Assembly: GCF_022557175.1 (NCBI RefSeq)
Contig: NZ_CP092915.1
Span: 3,782,001-3,846,000, forward strand
DNA from: Mycolicibacterium sp. YH-1
GTDB taxonomy: Bacteria > Actinomycetota > Actinomycetes > Mycobacteriales > Mycobacteriaceae
Length of the DNA: 64,000 bases
Direction of reading: 5' to 3'
Below, piece after piece: positions 9,598 to 21,305 of the stretch. The translations under genes and the position numbers were made by a program. Each line of letters opens with the position of its first letter. Position 1 is the stretch's first letter. The notes below the pieces were generated by a model that was not told the origin of the DNA, ran no database searches, and saw only the letters and a list, made by a program, of their open reading frames with translations.

Positions 9598-10974
9598 TTA
9601 GTTCGACGGGGCGACGTCGCCCGAAGGGCTAGTGGTCCGGCCGGCCAGAGCGTCGATGAAACCGCAGTACGCCGCGGCCTTGGCCTCGTAGTTGGCGTAC
9701 AGGTCGTAGCTCGCGGCACCCGGGGACAGCAGGACGACATCGACCTCGGGCACGGCGGCCGCCGCGCGCACGGCCTCCTCGAGGTCGGCGACGACCCGGG
9801 TCTGGCCGGGGTGTTCCCTGGCGAACCCGCGGCCGATCGCGACGCCGTTGGTGGGCGCTTGGATCAGCGTCACCCGGCGCGCACCACTGCACAGGTAGTC
9901 ATCGACCTGGTCGTAGTCGAGTTGCCGGTCCATGCCGCCGACGATCAGCGCGACGTTGGCCTCTGGCCGCATGGCCCGCAGTGCCGCGACCACGCTCTCG
10001 CCCGTGGTCGCCAGGGTGTCGTCGATCCACGAGATGGCGCCAGTGGATCGAACGGTCTGCAGCCGGTGCGGCAAGCCACCGAAGGTGCCCGCCGCGGCGT
10101 CGAAATCGGCCTGTGGCACAGGCGCACCCGTCATCTCCGTGATCGCAGCCACGGCCAGCGCGCCGTTTACGGCGTTGTGCGCGAAGCCCATCACCGACCC
10201 CGACGCTCCCGAGACCGCGGTCGCGGGGTCGATCAGCCGCAGCGACGGCGGCAGGTCGGTGATGCCGATGCCCGCCAGTCTCGTCACCACCTCTGGGGTG
10301 CACACCAGCGAACGCGACCCGAACCGAAAGACGTTGGCCTTCGCCGCGTAGTACGAATCGGTACTTCCGTGCCAGTCCAGGTGGTCCTCGTACAGGTTGG
10401 TGATGACCGCCACCGCGGGCGATGCGGTGAGCAGCGCCGCCTGCTGGCTGGACAGTTCGGCGACCACCACCACACCGTCATCAGGTGACAGATCTGACAG
10501 CGGGGTGCCGATGTTGCCCGCCACAACGGCCTTGACACCCATCGAGCCGAGGAGGTGACCGATGAACGACGCGGTGGTCGACTTACCCTTGGTACCCGTC
10601 ACGCCGATCGTCTGCGCACCCCACCGGGACACGAACCAGTCTGCCGCACTGGAGATTCGGACGCCGGACTGCCTGAGTTCGACGAAGAAGGGTTGGTGCC
10701 ACGGCACCCCGGGGCTGACGAAGACGATGTCGCATTCGCTCAGTCGGCCGAGGTGCTCCGGGCCACGGAACACCGTGAGACCGTCGATGCCGTCAGGCGT
10801 CTCGAACGGTCTGCGACCGACGTCGTCGACCGCGTCGATGCGCGCGGCACCGGCAGCAGCGGCGGTGCGCGCCATGGAGATACCCTCGCGGCCGAATCCC
10901 CAGATGCCGACGACCCGTCCCGCGAGATCAGGCTGGGGCACGGTCATCCCGACGATTCTGGCCATCCAGGTCAT
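9598..10974 (-). CDS. murD2: MurD-like Mur ligase, probable MurD2 (UDP-MurNAc-L-Ala:L-Glu ligase)
   Basis: This 458-residue Mur ligase has an N-terminal UDP-binding Rossmann domain (GIWGFGREG), the central ATP-binding motif VTGTKGKST, the [12 protein letters not shown] motif and a C-terminal MurD-like domain. Housekeeping MurD of mycobacteria lies in the division cluster, so this is probably a second paralogue. It is translated directly after a MurL-like gene. In Xanthomonas oryzae, MurD2 joins L-glutamate to UDP-MurNAc-L-alanine and MurL then epimerises that residue to D-glutamate; the same role is inferred here from the pairing. The ATG at 10974 has GGAGG six bases upstream, giving a 47-base overlap with murL; an ATG at 10947 is an alternative. 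Confidence 0.75.
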   Translation of the reverse strand: MTWMARIVGMTVPQPDLAGRVVGIWGFGREGISMARTAAAAGAARIDAVDDVGRRPFETPDGIDGLTVFRGPEHLGRLSECDIVFVSPGVPWHQPFFVELRQSGVRISSAADWFVSRWGAQTIGVTGTKGKSTTASFIGHLLGSMGVKAVVAGNIGTPLSDLSPDDGVVVVAELSSQQAALLTASPAVAVITNLYEDHLDWHGSTDSYYAAKANVFRFGSRSLVCTPEVVTRLAGIGITDLPPSLRLIDPATAVSGASGSVMGFAHNAVNGALAVAAITEMTGAPVPQADFDAAAGTFGGLPHRLQTVRSTGAISWIDDTLATTGESVVAALRAMRPEANVALIVGGMDRQLDYDQVDDYLCSGARRVTLIQAPTNGVAIGRGFAREHPGQTRVVADLEEAVRAAAAVPEVDVVLLSPGAASYDLYANYEAKAAAYCGFIDALAGRTTSPSGDVAPSN

Positions 10975-12310
10975 CCAGCTCCTCCAGGCTCACCGCGTAC
11001 CGCGCGGGCACGTAGTGGACCGCGGTGCCGGTCTGATCGTCTGTGGCGGCGACCGCCACCAGTTCGTCGTGGCGCGCACGCAGCGCCTCGACGATCGGAA
11101 GGCCCTGCCATTCCCTGTCATCGAGGACCGCGAGGAGCGCCTCGGCCGCCTCGTAGTACTCACCGACGCACTCGAAGGGCTTGTGCACGCCCAACCCGAC
11201 GATGTCCTCGATACCCGGCTGATTGTCGCCGACCGCGAACAGGTTCTGGCCAAAGATCCCCTCGAGGCGGGTACGCCCGAGCCTCGGCGCCATGAGCAGG
11301 AACACGAAGAGGCACTTCGGACAGTGCCCGCACCACGTCGCGCCGCGGCGTCCCGCGTCGATCGCGAACGGCCGGTTGCAACTGATGAACGCGTCGAAGT
11401 ACTCGGGACACGCGCGGAACCGGTCGGCGATCTCGGACTCCGAGAGACCGCGCAGCAGTGAGAAGTATCGACCGGGGTTCATACCGTGCTGCGCCAACGT
11501 GTTCCGCAGCAGGGTCTCGAAGGTGATGCTCTTGGACCACTGGTGGTTGACGTCGCGACCCATCCACGACACGTTGCCGACGTTGGACGACCGCTCGTTG
11601 GAGAAGACCACCGGTCCCAGGCCGCGGGCATCGGCGACGATCAGCCCGATGACGCTGTTGATCGCGGTCACCGGCACGTGGCCGTTGTGCGCGCCCCTCG
11701 CGTTGACCTCGATCAGGCCGCGGTCGATCGATCGGGTGACCCGCGTGCTCGTCAGGCCGCTTATCTCGATGCACCGGTCGATGGGGTCGAACTTGTTGAC
11801 GCTGAACAGCACTGGGTCGAATCCGTGGCGTTTGAGCGCCTCGATGGTCACCACCGAGTCCTTGCCGCCGCCCACGGGCACGAGCGGTGGACGGTTCTCG
11901 TCGAAGTCCTCGGGTGCGGCTGCGCCGTCCGGAGCCGCCGTCGGCCCCGTCACCTCGGGGGTCAGGGCGGCGGGCAGTGAGGCACGGTACGCGAACTCGC
12001 CGAGACCGCCGGCGATCAGCTCGCGCAGGTAGTCCTTCTCGAAATCGAATGTCGGGAAGGCGATCTCGATGCGCGGCGGCGCTGCGGCCTTGTAGTAGCT
12101 CGGCGAGCAGGTCAGGGCCAGTAGACGCAACAGCCGGTCGTCGGGCACGCGCGCCAGGTCCGACCCGAAGTCGACGGTCTCGGTGAAGGTCACATCGGCG
12201 GCGGGATCCGTGCCGCGCAGCGCGTAGTGCGCGGCGAATCGTCCGTCGACAAGGTCATAGCCGTCGATGGTGAAGACCCGGTACTGCTCGGGTGCGAAGG
12301 GTTCGGTCAT
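10928..12310 (-). CDS. murL: MurL-like UDP-MurNAc-L-Ala-L-Glu epimerase
   Basis: This 460-residue soluble protein has a glycine-rich PVGGGKDSVVTIEALKRHG segment near residue 150, like the pyrophosphate-binding loop of PP-loop ATPases. Conserved blocks such as FSNERSSNVGNV and TWCGHCPKCLFVF (a Cys-x2-Cys pair) follow. These features and the length match MurL, which in Xanthomonas uses ATP to epimerise the terminal L-glutamate of UDP-MurNAc-L-Ala-L-Glu. The assignment rests on memory of the family and on the neighbouring MurD paralogue. The ATG at 12310 overlaps the preceding stop by four bases (ATGA). A role in another nucleotide-dependent sulfur or amino-acid reaction is possible, since PP-loop proteins are diverse. 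Confidence 0.7.
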   Translation of the reverse strand: MTEPFAPEQYRVFTIDGYDLVDGRFAAHYALRGTDPAADVTFTETVDFGSDLARVPDDRLLRLLALTCSPSYYKAAAPPRIEIAFPTFDFEKDYLRELIAGGLGEFAYRASLPAALTPEVTGPTAAPDGAAAPEDFDENRPPLVPVGGGKDSVVTIEALKRHGFDPVLFSVNKFDPIDRCIEISGLTSTRVTRSIDRGLIEVNARGAHNGHVPVTAINSVIGLIVADARGLGPVVFSNERSSNVGNVSWMGRDVNHQWSKSITFETLLRNTLAQHGMNPGRYFSLLRGLSESEIADRFRACPEYFDAFISCNRPFAIDAGRRGATWCGHCPKCLFVFLLMAPRLGRTRLEGIFGQNLFAVGDNQPGIEDIVGLGVHKPFECVGEYYEAAEALLAVLDDREWQGLPIVEALRARHDELVAVAATDDQTGTAVHYVPARYAVSLEELDDLDGQNRRDDRAPA

Positions 12311-13146
12311 GGCTGCCTCGTGAACGGCGGGTTCACCGAAGTGTCCACCGGGTAGTCGGTTCCGTCGATGCCGAGCACCGGGTGCGTCTCGAAGTGCGGT
12401 GAGATCCACCACGCGCGCGCAGCGTCGGCGGGACACTCATCCACCCGCTCAACGGCGTCGATCAGCCCGCACGCCAGCATCTGATCGAGGATCGAGACGG
12501 GTTCGCGATTGTCGACACCCCGGAGTCCACCGGCGGTCTCGAACACCAGCGCACCGAGGAACGGAATCCCCCGGCGACCCGTTCGGATCGTGACGGTGTC
12601 GGCACAGCCCTGGCCGGCGAGCCACCGCTGGACCTGATCGGCCTGGCCCTTGCTGGTGGTGCGGGCCGCCATCCGCCGCCAGTGCGGGTCGCCGGACCGG
12701 GCTGTCGGCAGGGGTGCGTCGGTGCCCGCCACACGAACGGCCTCGGGGCGCACCGGTCGGATCACATCGCCGGTCACGACGACGCGGGCCCGATCGTCGA
12801 CCTCCAGCACCGTGACCGCGGCGGCGGCGACGGCGTGTGGCGCGGCGGCGGACACCGCACCCCGGAAGTCGGCCACCGCGTCGCGAAGGGCTGACCGGTC
12901 GGGCATCGGGATACCGAAGAACTCCGCGGGTTCGGCCAGGTAGTGCCAGAGGCTCTCGACGTCGGGCGCGACACCAGTGCGGATGGGCAGGGTGATCGTC
13001 GGGTTGCCCCCGGGGCGTGTGATGACTTGCGTCACAGGGAGAAGCGGAGTATCGATTCCCTGTAATCCGTGTGTCGGCGTGGGCACATCGTCCGTGGGCG
13101 AAACGTCCAACGTCGGCGACGGCGCTGCCATGCGAAAATCGGTCAC
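12307..13146 (-). CDS. Uncharacterised protein resembling class IV aminotransferases, first gene of the murL-murD2 run
   Basis: I do not recognise this 279-residue protein with certainty. The block LWHYLAEPAEFFGIPMPDRS with the following helix, and later RARVVVTG, look like the N-terminal half of fold-type IV PLP enzymes (branched-chain or D-amino-acid aminotransferases, aminodeoxychorismate lyase). The later RTTSKGQADQ and LGALVFETAGGL stretches sit where the catalytic lysine loop and the Glu-x-x-x-x-Asn region would be. The position of the PLP lysine appears to be Arg (ARTTSK rather than HKTT), so catalysis is doubtful. It is coupled to murL by a four-base overlap. The frame starts with GTG at 13146; an ATG at 13131 is an alternative. 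Confidence 0.6.
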   Translation of the reverse strand: MTDFRMAAPSPTLDVSPTDDVPTPTHGLQGIDTPLLPVTQVITRPGGNPTITLPIRTGVAPDVESLWHYLAEPAEFFGIPMPDRSALRDAVADFRGAVSAAAPHAVAAAAVTVLEVDDRARVVVTGDVIRPVRPEAVRVAGTDAPLPTARSGDPHWRRMAARTTSKGQADQVQRWLAGQGCADTVTIRTGRRGIPFLGALVFETAGGLRGVDNREPVSILDQMLACGLIDAVERVDECPADAARAWWISPHFETHPVLGIDGTDYPVDTSVNPPFTRQP

Positions 13147-13227
13147 TATCAGGGCATTCTATCGCACGCGACGAATGGGCCCGCTACTCACCGACGAGCG
13201 CTTGCGCGAGGAGCCATCAGATACCGC

Positions 13228-13690
13228 ATGAGCGCACCGAGGGTAGTCAGGGTGAGCGAATCGCAGTGGCGCGCGTTCGCGATGCTGAGGTTGCGCGCGC
13301 TCGAGGACACGCTGGGCGGCGACGATTCCCGGTACCGGCACGAGGTCACGTTCACGGCCGCGCAATGGCGACGCAGGCTGCGCGAGCACGCCCAGTTCGC
13401 GCTGCTTGTCGACGAGCGGATGGTGGGGTTGATCGGCGCTCAGCGCGAGACGTTGGATTCGGTGTACCTGTACTCGCTGTGGCTCGAGCCCGCTGTGCGG
13501 CACCGCGGTCTGGCACACCACCTGTTGGAGGCGGCGGTGACGTGGGCGCGCGACGAGCGGGTGAACGCCGTCACGCTGCGCGTCAACACCGGCAACGACG
13601 CCGCCCGCAGCGTCTATGAGGGCCTCGGGTTCGCCGTGGATCCCGCCGCGGCCCGCAGGCGCGACGGCGAGGTCACGATGCGTCTGGTCG

Positions 13691-13698
<8 letters not shown>
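13228..13698 (+). CDS. GNAT-family N-acetyltransferase
   Basis: This 156-residue protein has the GNAT acyl-CoA-binding core: beta strand LDSVYLYSLWLEPAVR, the pyrophosphate loop RHRGLAHHLLEAAV and the C-terminal LRVNTGNDAARSVYEGLGF motif in which the Asn and Tyr are typical. The acceptor substrate cannot be deduced. The ATG at 13228 starts the recognisable domain; the frame is open further upstream into the control region of the divergent minus-strand gene. Its last eight bases overlap the 3' end of the PH-domain gene on the other strand. Confidence 0.85.
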
Positions 13699-15944
<2,246 letters not shown>

Positions 15945-16292
15945 CTGTTTGCCACCTACTCCAGGTAGGCGATTTCGGTGCGCGCGACCACGCGTATCGC
16001 GGGTCAGCGCTCGAACTCGCCGGGGACCAATCAATCGACTTCAGTATGAACCACGCTGACGCCCGGGTTATTGCCCGCTCCCGACCAGCGGGGCAGGCGG
16101 TGCGCAAATGCGTGTAAACCGCCGTGGCGTTCAAGCCGCGAATGAAATGGGTGACGGCAATCTGGGCCTGCTTCCGGGCATGGGCTCAAATTCTGGAACG
16201 CCGACGCCTTGGTGCTGCGATTTCGCGTTTCACCAGCGATTCGGAGGGGAATTTCGCTCTGTGGACAACGTTGTCACACGAGGGGAGTCAAG
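15945..16292 (+). other. 348-base divergent intergenic region
   Basis: This stretch separates ribBA (minus) from the MPT63-like gene (plus), so it should hold promoters for both. I found no convincing gene, RNA or riboswitch in it. The clearest element is a perfect 12-base palindrome at 16264-16275, annotated separately. A short open frame at 16108-16296 has no ribosome site or recognisable composition. Confidence 0.5.
16264..16275. promoter_or_regulatory. Perfect 12-base palindrome upstream of the MPT63-like gene
   Basis: GACAACGTTGTC is a perfect inverted repeat lying 17 bases before the GTG start and just before the ribosome site of the MPT63-like gene. Its place makes it a candidate operator for a dimeric regulator. 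No regulator is assigned, and a 12-base palindrome can arise by chance. Confidence 0.35.
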
Positions 16293-16727
16293 GTGAAGCT
16301 CAACAAATTAGCGACATCGATTGGCATCGTCGCGGTCGCGGTCGGCGTCGCTGCCAGCACGCTTGGACCTGCGTCGGCAGCCAGCAACATCAAACCGTTC
16401 GGTCAGCCGGAGACACTGATCGGTCCTAACGGTGCCCCGCAGGTCACCTACATCGTTCACGGGCTGAATCCGAGTTCCGCCCCGGTACCGCACAACGGCC
16501 AGTTGTATGAAGCAAATGTGACCGTCGAGGGCGGGAATCCGTTCATGCCGTTCTTCAACGCCCGCGCGCAGGACGGGGCGATCTACCCCGTTATCGGCGG
16601 CTCGGTGCCCGGCACGATCTTCTTCGACGTCGTCGGCCCTGTGCCGAACAGCGTCGTCTACAACGATGGTGTTCAGGATCTTCTGGTGTGGATTCCCGGA
16701 CAGCCGCAGGGAGGTACGCGTCCGTAG
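16293..16727 (+). CDS. Secreted MPT63-like immunogenic protein (DUF1942)
   Basis: This 144-residue protein has a signal peptide cut after Ala-Ser-Ala at about residue 29. The mature part contains VPHNGQLYEANVTVEGGNP, FNARAQDG and FFDVVGPVPNSVVYNDG followed by QDLLVW. These match the pattern of M. tuberculosis MPT63 (QVWEATATV, FNARTADG, YFDVTGPSPTIV and EDLLIW), a small secreted beta-sandwich antigen of unknown function. The GTG at 16293 is decided by a GAGGGGA ribosome site; the reading frame upstream has no signal-like start. The stop is three bases from the ribC stop on the other strand. Confidence 0.8.
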   Translation: MKLNKLATSIGIVAVAVGVAASTLGPASAASNIKPFGQPETLIGPNGAPQVTYIVHGLNPSSAPVPHNGQLYEANVTVEGGNPFMPFFNARAQDGAIYPVIGGSVPGTIFFDVVGPVPNSVVYNDGVQDLLVWIPGQPQGGTRP

Positions 16728-16730
16728 CGG

Positions 16731-17384
16731 CTACACAGTGGGCACTGGGTCGGCGTCGCCGCCGTCTTTATGTAAAAGCAGCCGCTCGACGTACTTGGCG
16801 ATCACGTCCACCTCGAGGTTGACCGGGGTGCCGACAGCGGCGCGGCCCAGGGTCGTCATCTCCAGCGTGGTCGGGATGAGCGATACCTCGAACCAGTCCC
16901 CCGATGCGTCGTCCCCGGAATTGTCAACGCCGAGCGCGGACACCGTGAGCGACACACCGTCGACCGTGACCGACCCCTTCTCGACGACGTAGCGAGCCAG
17001 TTCCGGGGGCAGTGCGACCCGCACCACCTCCCAGTTCTGCGACGGGGCCCGAGAGATCACGTGGCCGGTGCCGTCGACGTGGCCCTGCACGATGTGTCCG
17101 CCGAGCCGGCTGTTGACGGCCGCGGCGCGTTCCAGGTTGACCCGGCTACCCACGTCAACACCGCGCAGACTGGACCGGTTGAGGGTCTCGGCCATCACGT
17201 CGGCGGTGAACGCACCGTCGGGCAGCACGTCCACCACGGTGAGACACACGCCGTTCACGGCAATTGAGTCGCCATGCCCGGCGTCCGTGGTGACGAGTGG
17301 ACCGCGGATGACGAATCGCGCGGCATCCACGAGATCCTCCTTGCCGACGATCTCACCAAGCTCTTCAACGATTCCGGTGAACAC
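16731..17384 (-). CDS. ribC: Riboflavin synthase
   Basis: Riboflavin synthase dismutates two lumazine molecules into riboflavin and the pyrimidine precursor. The 217-residue protein has two tandem lumazine-binding repeats, each with a DSIAVNGVCLTV or SVTVDGVSLTV core, starting with the family signature MFTGIVEELG. Its neighbourhood (lprG divergent upstream) is the same as for Rv1412. It is transcribed alone, about 0.8 kb from ribBA and separated from it by the MPT63-like gene. Confidence 0.95.
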   Translation of the reverse strand: MFTGIVEELGEIVGKEDLVDAARFVIRGPLVTTDAGHGDSIAVNGVCLTVVDVLPDGAFTADVMAETLNRSSLRGVDVGSRVNLERAAAVNSRLGGHIVQGHVDGTGHVISRAPSQNWEVVRVALPPELARYVVEKGSVTVDGVSLTVSALGVDNSGDDASGDWFEVSLIPTTLEMTTLGRAAVGTPVNLEVDVIAKYVERLLLHKDGGDADPVPTV

Positions 17385-17570
17385 CGAACAAGGCTACGAC
17401 GCCGCCCTTGCCACCGCCCGAGCGCCCGCCGGTCGTCCCGCGCGCCGCCCTCACCAGCGAAACAGCGACACCCCGATGAACCTTTTTCGCGAGAATGTCA
17501 AGGTCAGAAACCACGAGTCGACCGATTCCAGCCCACCGGACCCGCGGTCCACCCCGCGACACCCTCTACG

Positions 17571-18293
17571 ATGCAAATCATGCAGACGCGCCCCCGGCTT
17601 GCCGTCCTCGTATCAGCCTTCACAGCAATCCTGACCGCCACCGTGCTGGTCGCGGGATGCTCCTCGTCCAGCAAGGAGTCGACCGAACCGCTGCCCGACG
17701 CGGCAACGCTGGTGGCGGACGCGACGAAGACCACACTGGCCCAGAAGAGTGTCCACCTGCAGCTGTCGGTCAATGGCGAGATCAAGGCACTGCCCATCGC
17801 CTCGCTGACCGGTGATCTGACCCTGACTCCGGCCGTCGCGGCCTCCGGCAAGGCCGACATCATCTTCCTCGGCCAGAAGCTCGAGGGTGTCGAGTTCGTC
17901 GTGCTTGACGACACGCTGTGGGGCGCCATCACGCCGGGCAGCTGGCAGGACTTTGGTCCCGCCGTCGACATCTACGACGTGGCGGCGATCCTTAAGCCCG
18001 ACACCGGGCTGGCCAACATCGTCGCCAACTTCTCCGACCCCAAGGCCGAGGGGCGGGAGAACGTCAATGGCGTGGACACCGTGAAGGTGACCGGAACCGT
18101 CAGCGCCGACGCCGTCAACAAGATCGCTCCGCAGATCGGCGCCACCGGCCCCGTGCCCGCCACCGCCTGGATCCAGGAGGAGGGTGACCATCAGCTCATC
18201 CAGGCCAAGCTGGAGCCGACACCCGGCAACACCGTCCAGATGACGATGTCCGACTGGGGTAAGCCCGTCACCGTCACCAAGCCCGCGGTGTAA
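17571..18293 (+). CDS. lprG: Lipoprotein LprG, triacylated-lipid carrier
   Basis: This is a 240-residue lipoprotein with a signal peptide ending in the lipobox LVAGC, so the cysteine at about residue 27 is lipid-anchored. The mature domain has the LprG pattern ([55 protein letters not shown]). In M. tuberculosis LprG (Rv1411c) binds triacylated glycolipids and triacylglycerol and works with the P55 transporter encoded next to it. The next gene starts 12 bases later, so the two are one operon. ATG codons at 17571 and 17580 are both possible starts. Confidence 0.93.
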   Translation: MQIMQTRPRLAVLVSAFTAILTATVLVAGCSSSSKESTEPLPDAATLVADATKTTLAQKSVHLQLSVNGEIKALPIASLTGDLTLTPAVAASGKADIIFLGQKLEGVEFVVLDDTLWGAITPGSWQDFGPAVDIYDVAAILKPDTGLANIVANFSDPKAEGRENVNGVDTVKVTGTVSADAVNKIAPQIGATGPVPATAWIQEEGDHQLIQAKLEPTPGNTVQMTMSDWGKPVTVTKPAV

Positions 18294-18304
18294 GGACACA
18301 CCAG

Positions 18305-19894
18305 ATGTCGCAGACCTCAACAGGTTCGGCCAACAGCCGTCGGATCGCAATCAGTGCGGGCGGCCTCGCCGTGCTGCTCGGCGCCCTCGACACCTATGTC
18401 GTGATCACGATCATCCGCGACATCATGATCGACATTCAGATCCCGATCAACCAGATCCAGCAGGTCGCGCCGATCATCACCGGCTACCTCGTGGGCTACA
18501 TCGCGGCGATGCCACTTCTGGGACGTGCGTCAGACAGGTTCGGACGCAAACTACTGCTGCAGGTGAGCCTCGTCGGCTTCGCCGTCGGATCCATCATCAC
18601 CGCGATGTCGGGCGATCTGACGGTCCTGGTGATCGGCCGCATCGTGCAGGGCATCGCCAGCGGTGCACTGCTGCCCGTCACGCTCGCGCTGGCCGCCGAC
18701 CTGTGGTCGGAGCGCAAACGCGCTGCCGTGCTCGGCGGTATCGGTGCCGCGCAGGAACTCGGCAGCGTGCTCGGCCCGCTGTACGGCATCGCGGTGGTGT
18801 GGGCGCTCAACAGTTGGCGCGACGTCTTCTGGATCAACGTCCCCATGGCCATCATCGCCATGGTGATGATCCACTTCAGCATCCCATCGCGGCAGAAGCG
18901 CGAGGGCCCGGCCGAGAAGGTCGACGTCGTCGGCGGACTTCTGCTGGCGCTGGTCCTGGTGCTCGTGGTGTTCGGTCTCTACAACCCCGCCCCGGACGGC
19001 GAGCACGTGCTTCCGGAGGGCGGTTGGATACTGCTGTGCGGGGCGGCGGTTGCCACAGTCGCCTTCTTCACGTGGGAGAAGTTCGCCAAGACCAAGCTCA
19101 TCGACCCGGCGGGCGTGCACTTCCGACCGTTCCTGTGCGCACTCGGTGCCTCGTTCGCCGCAGGCGCCGCACTCATGGTGACGCTCGTCAACGTCGAGCT
19201 CTTCGGCCAGGCGGTGCTGGGGCTCGACCAGAACCAGGCCGCCTTCCTGCTGATGCGCTTCCTGGTCGCGCTGCCCATCGGCGCCCTAGTGGGCGGCTGG
19301 GTCGCCACCAGGGTCGGTGACCGCATCGTCGCGTTCGTCGGACTACTCATCGCGGCGTACGCGTACTGGCTCATCTCACACTGGCCCGTCGACCTGCTGG
19401 CAGCGCGTCACGATCTGGGCATCTTCACGCTGCCCGCGATGGACACCGATCTCGCCCTGGCCGGTATCGGTCTCGGCCTGGTGATCGGCCCACTCACCTC
19501 GGCGGCACTGCGCGTGGTTCCGTCGATACAGCACGGCATCGCCTCGTCGGCAGTGGTGGTCGCTCGCATGACGGGAATGCTCGTCGGTGTGGCGGCACTG
19601 TCCGCGTGGGGGATCTATCGGTTCAATCAACACCTGGCGGAGCGCCTGGCAGCGCAGCCTGCGCCGTCGGCCGACACACCTGGCGGCCAGTTGGTTGCCG
19701 GAGTCACGCGTGTGGCGAAGGCGTCCGTCGAGGCGTACGCACTTCAGTACGGCGAGATCTTCGGCATCACGGCGATCGTGTGCATCGTGGGCGCGCTGTT
19801 GGGGCTGTTCATCAGCGGCAGGCATGAGGTCGCCGATGCTCCCGACGCCGATCCCGATCCCGATCCGGCCGAGGTCATCGAGGCCAACCGGTAG
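18305..19894 (+). CDS. P55-type MFS lipid/drug transporter (Rv1410c homologue)
   Basis: This 529-residue protein is a member of the 14-helix (DHA2-like) major facilitator family. It has motif A ([13 protein letters not shown]) after the second helix and the [13 protein letters not shown] first-helix motif with an acidic residue. The lprG-P55 pair exports triacylglycerol-type lipids to the outer membrane in mycobacteria and affects tolerance to several drugs; the neighbouring lprG supports this assignment. An AAGGA ribosome site precedes the ATG. The C-terminus carries an Asp-Pro repeat ([11 protein letters not shown]), presumably cytoplasmic. Confidence 0.93.
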   Translation: MSQTSTGSANSRRIAISAGGLAVLLGALDTYVVITIIRDIMIDIQIPINQIQQVAPIITGYLVGYIAAMPLLGRASDRFGRKLLLQVSLVGFAVGSIITAMSGDLTVLVIGRIVQGIASGALLPVTLALAADLWSERKRAAVLGGIGAAQELGSVLGPLYGIAVVWALNSWRDVFWINVPMAIIAMVMIHFSIPSRQKREGPAEKVDVVGGLLLALVLVLVVFGLYNPAPDGEHVLPEGGWILLCGAAVATVAFFTWEKFAKTKLIDPAGVHFRPFLCALGASFAAGAALMVTLVNVELFGQAVLGLDQNQAAFLLMRFLVALPIGALVGGWVATRVGDRIVAFVGLLIAAYAYWLISHWPVDLLAARHDLGIFTLPAMDTDLALAGIGLGLVIGPLTSAALRVVPSIQHGIASSAVVVARMTGMLVGVAALSAWGIYRFNQHLAERLAAQPAPSADTPGGQLVAGVTRVAKASVEAYALQYGEIFGITAIVCIVGALLGLFISGRHEVADAPDADPDPDPAEVIEANR

Positions 19895-19909
19895 ACCCGG
19901 CCGGCCCTC

Positions 19910-20062
19910 TCAGCAGCGCTCGATACCGGGCGTCTGCAATCTGAACTCGTGGCGTTTGGGGCCGGGGCCACTCAGCACCGCACGCAGCGGCCGGCAGACC
20001 ATTTCCTTGATGGTGCTCTGATCGACTGGGCGAATACCGAGCCAGTCCTGCAGGGCAGTCAT
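19910..20062 (-). CDS. Small hypothetical protein (50 residues) with strong ribosome site
   Basis: A 50-residue open frame, starting MTALQDWLGIRPVDQS and ending with the cysteine of the IERC tail, reads from an ATG at 20062. An AAAGGACAGG ribosome site lies three bases before the ATG, which is unusually good for a random frame. It contains two cysteines and several basic residues. It is convergent with the P55 gene. I do not recognise the protein and no function can be given. It could be a genuine short gene or a chance frame. Confidence 0.45.
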   Translation of the reverse strand: MTALQDWLGIRPVDQSTIKEMVCRPLRAVLSGPGPKRHEFRLQTPGIERC

Positions 20063-20300
20063 GTTCCTGTCCTTTGTTCGTGCTTACCTGCGCGCGAACG
20101 TCGTTGGTAAGGCGCGATACGCGTGACGGGCTCCAATGGCCCGAACATGTCTTCGATTCTACGGGCGCCCGCCCGCCCAGACCGGCCTCCATCCCGCGCT
20201 CGACGTCTCAAACCGGCAACGAGTCACCCAACGGACGCTGAATATGCGTGACGCCAGTCACATTGGCGCGGAGAGGAATTCCAGATCTCACCCAAGCGGC
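20063..20300. other. Intergenic region between small ORF and ribD
   Basis: The 238 bases between the small minus-strand frame and the ribD stop hold no frame with a good start or recognisable protein. They may contain the promoter of the small gene. No hairpin terminator was seen for ribD. Confidence 0.4.
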
Positions 20301-21305
20301 TCAGCCGGGCACCAGGCTGAGACGAAGGTCGGGGCCGATCCGTTCGGTGCCGTCGAAACGCCACCGCTGGGCGTGGGTGATGCTAGGCACTCCGATGTCA
20401 TCGACGGCGACGATCGGTCCACCCAGCAGGATGGGCGCCACATAGGCCAGGATCCTGTCGATCACGCCGGCCCGCAGAAATCCGCCGGCCAGGGTCGGGC
20501 CTCCCTCGAGCAGCACATCGGTGCGGTCCGACAGGGCCCGGATCACCTCGTGCGGGTCGCGGGTGCGGATCACCATCGTCCGCGAGTCATCGTTCAAAAC
20601 TCTTGCATCCGAGGATATTTCGCGTTCGCCGACGACAACGCGGAGCGGCTGACGTTCGGCCAGGCTGCCGTCGGGTAGTCGCGCCGTCAACGTGGGGTCG
20701 TCGAACAGCACGGTGCCGGTGCCGACCACGATCGCATCGACCACCGCTCGCCGCCGGTGCACGTCGGCGCGTGCGGCCTCGCTGGTGATCCACTGGCTGC
20801 TGCCATCTGCCGCGGCACTGCGCCCGTCCACGCTCGTCGCGTACTTCCACGTGACGTGGGGGCGGCCGGTGCGCTGCTTGTGCAACCACTCGCGCAGCGG
20901 GCCGCCGGTCACATCGTCTGCCAGCACGCCCGACACGGTGTCGACACCGCTGCCGGTCAGCCTCGCGGAACCGCCTGCGGCCAGGGGGTTCGGATCGGCC
21001 ACGGCGTACACGACGGCCGAGACACCGGCGGTCAGAAGGGCATCCACGCACGGCGGGGTACGACCGTGGTGATTGCACGGCTCCAACGTCACGACGGCGG
21101 TGCCGCCCACGGCCCGCTCCCCCGCCCGACGCAACGCGAGTACCTCGGCGTGCGGGCCACCCTGCGGCGCCGTCGCTCCAACGCCTGCGACGTCACCGTC
21201 GCGGTCCAGGATTACCGCGCCAACGGGCGGGTTCGGATAGGTGGTGCCCTTGACCTGATCGGACAGGTCGATGGCCAACCGCATGGCGGCCTCGGGCGTG
21301 ATCAC
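20301..21305 (-). CDS. ribD: Bifunctional riboflavin deaminase/reductase RibD
   Basis: RibD (RibG) performs the second and third steps of the pyrimidine branch of riboflavin synthesis. In its 334 residues the N-terminal deaminase has the zinc motifs HAEVLAL and [13 protein letters not shown]. The C-terminal NADPH-dependent reductase has [30 protein letters not shown] and [11 protein letters not shown]. The GTG at 21305 overlaps the rpe stop by four bases, matching the Rv1408-Rv1409 order in M. tuberculosis. Confidence 0.95.
   Translation of the reverse strand: MITPEAAMRLAIDLSDQVKGTTYPNPPVGAVILDRDGDVAGVGATAPQGGPHAEVLALRRAGERAVGGTAVVTLEPCNHHGRTPPCVDALLTAGVSAVVYAVADPNPLAAGGSARLTGSGVDTVSGVLADDVTGGPLREWLHKQRTGRPHVTWKYATSVDGRSAAADGSSQWITSEAARADVHRRRAVVDAIVVGTGTVLFDDPTLTARLPDGSLAERQPLRVVVGEREISSDARVLNDDSRTMVIRTRDPHEVIRALSDRTDVLLEGGPTLAGGFLRAGVIDRILAYVAPILLGGPIVAVDDIGVPSITHAQRWRFDGTERIGPDLRLSLVPG

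Noticed and set aside
7779..9632. Open frame of 617 codons on the plus strand
   Set aside because: It is antisense to uvrC, which is well supported by motifs and synteny.
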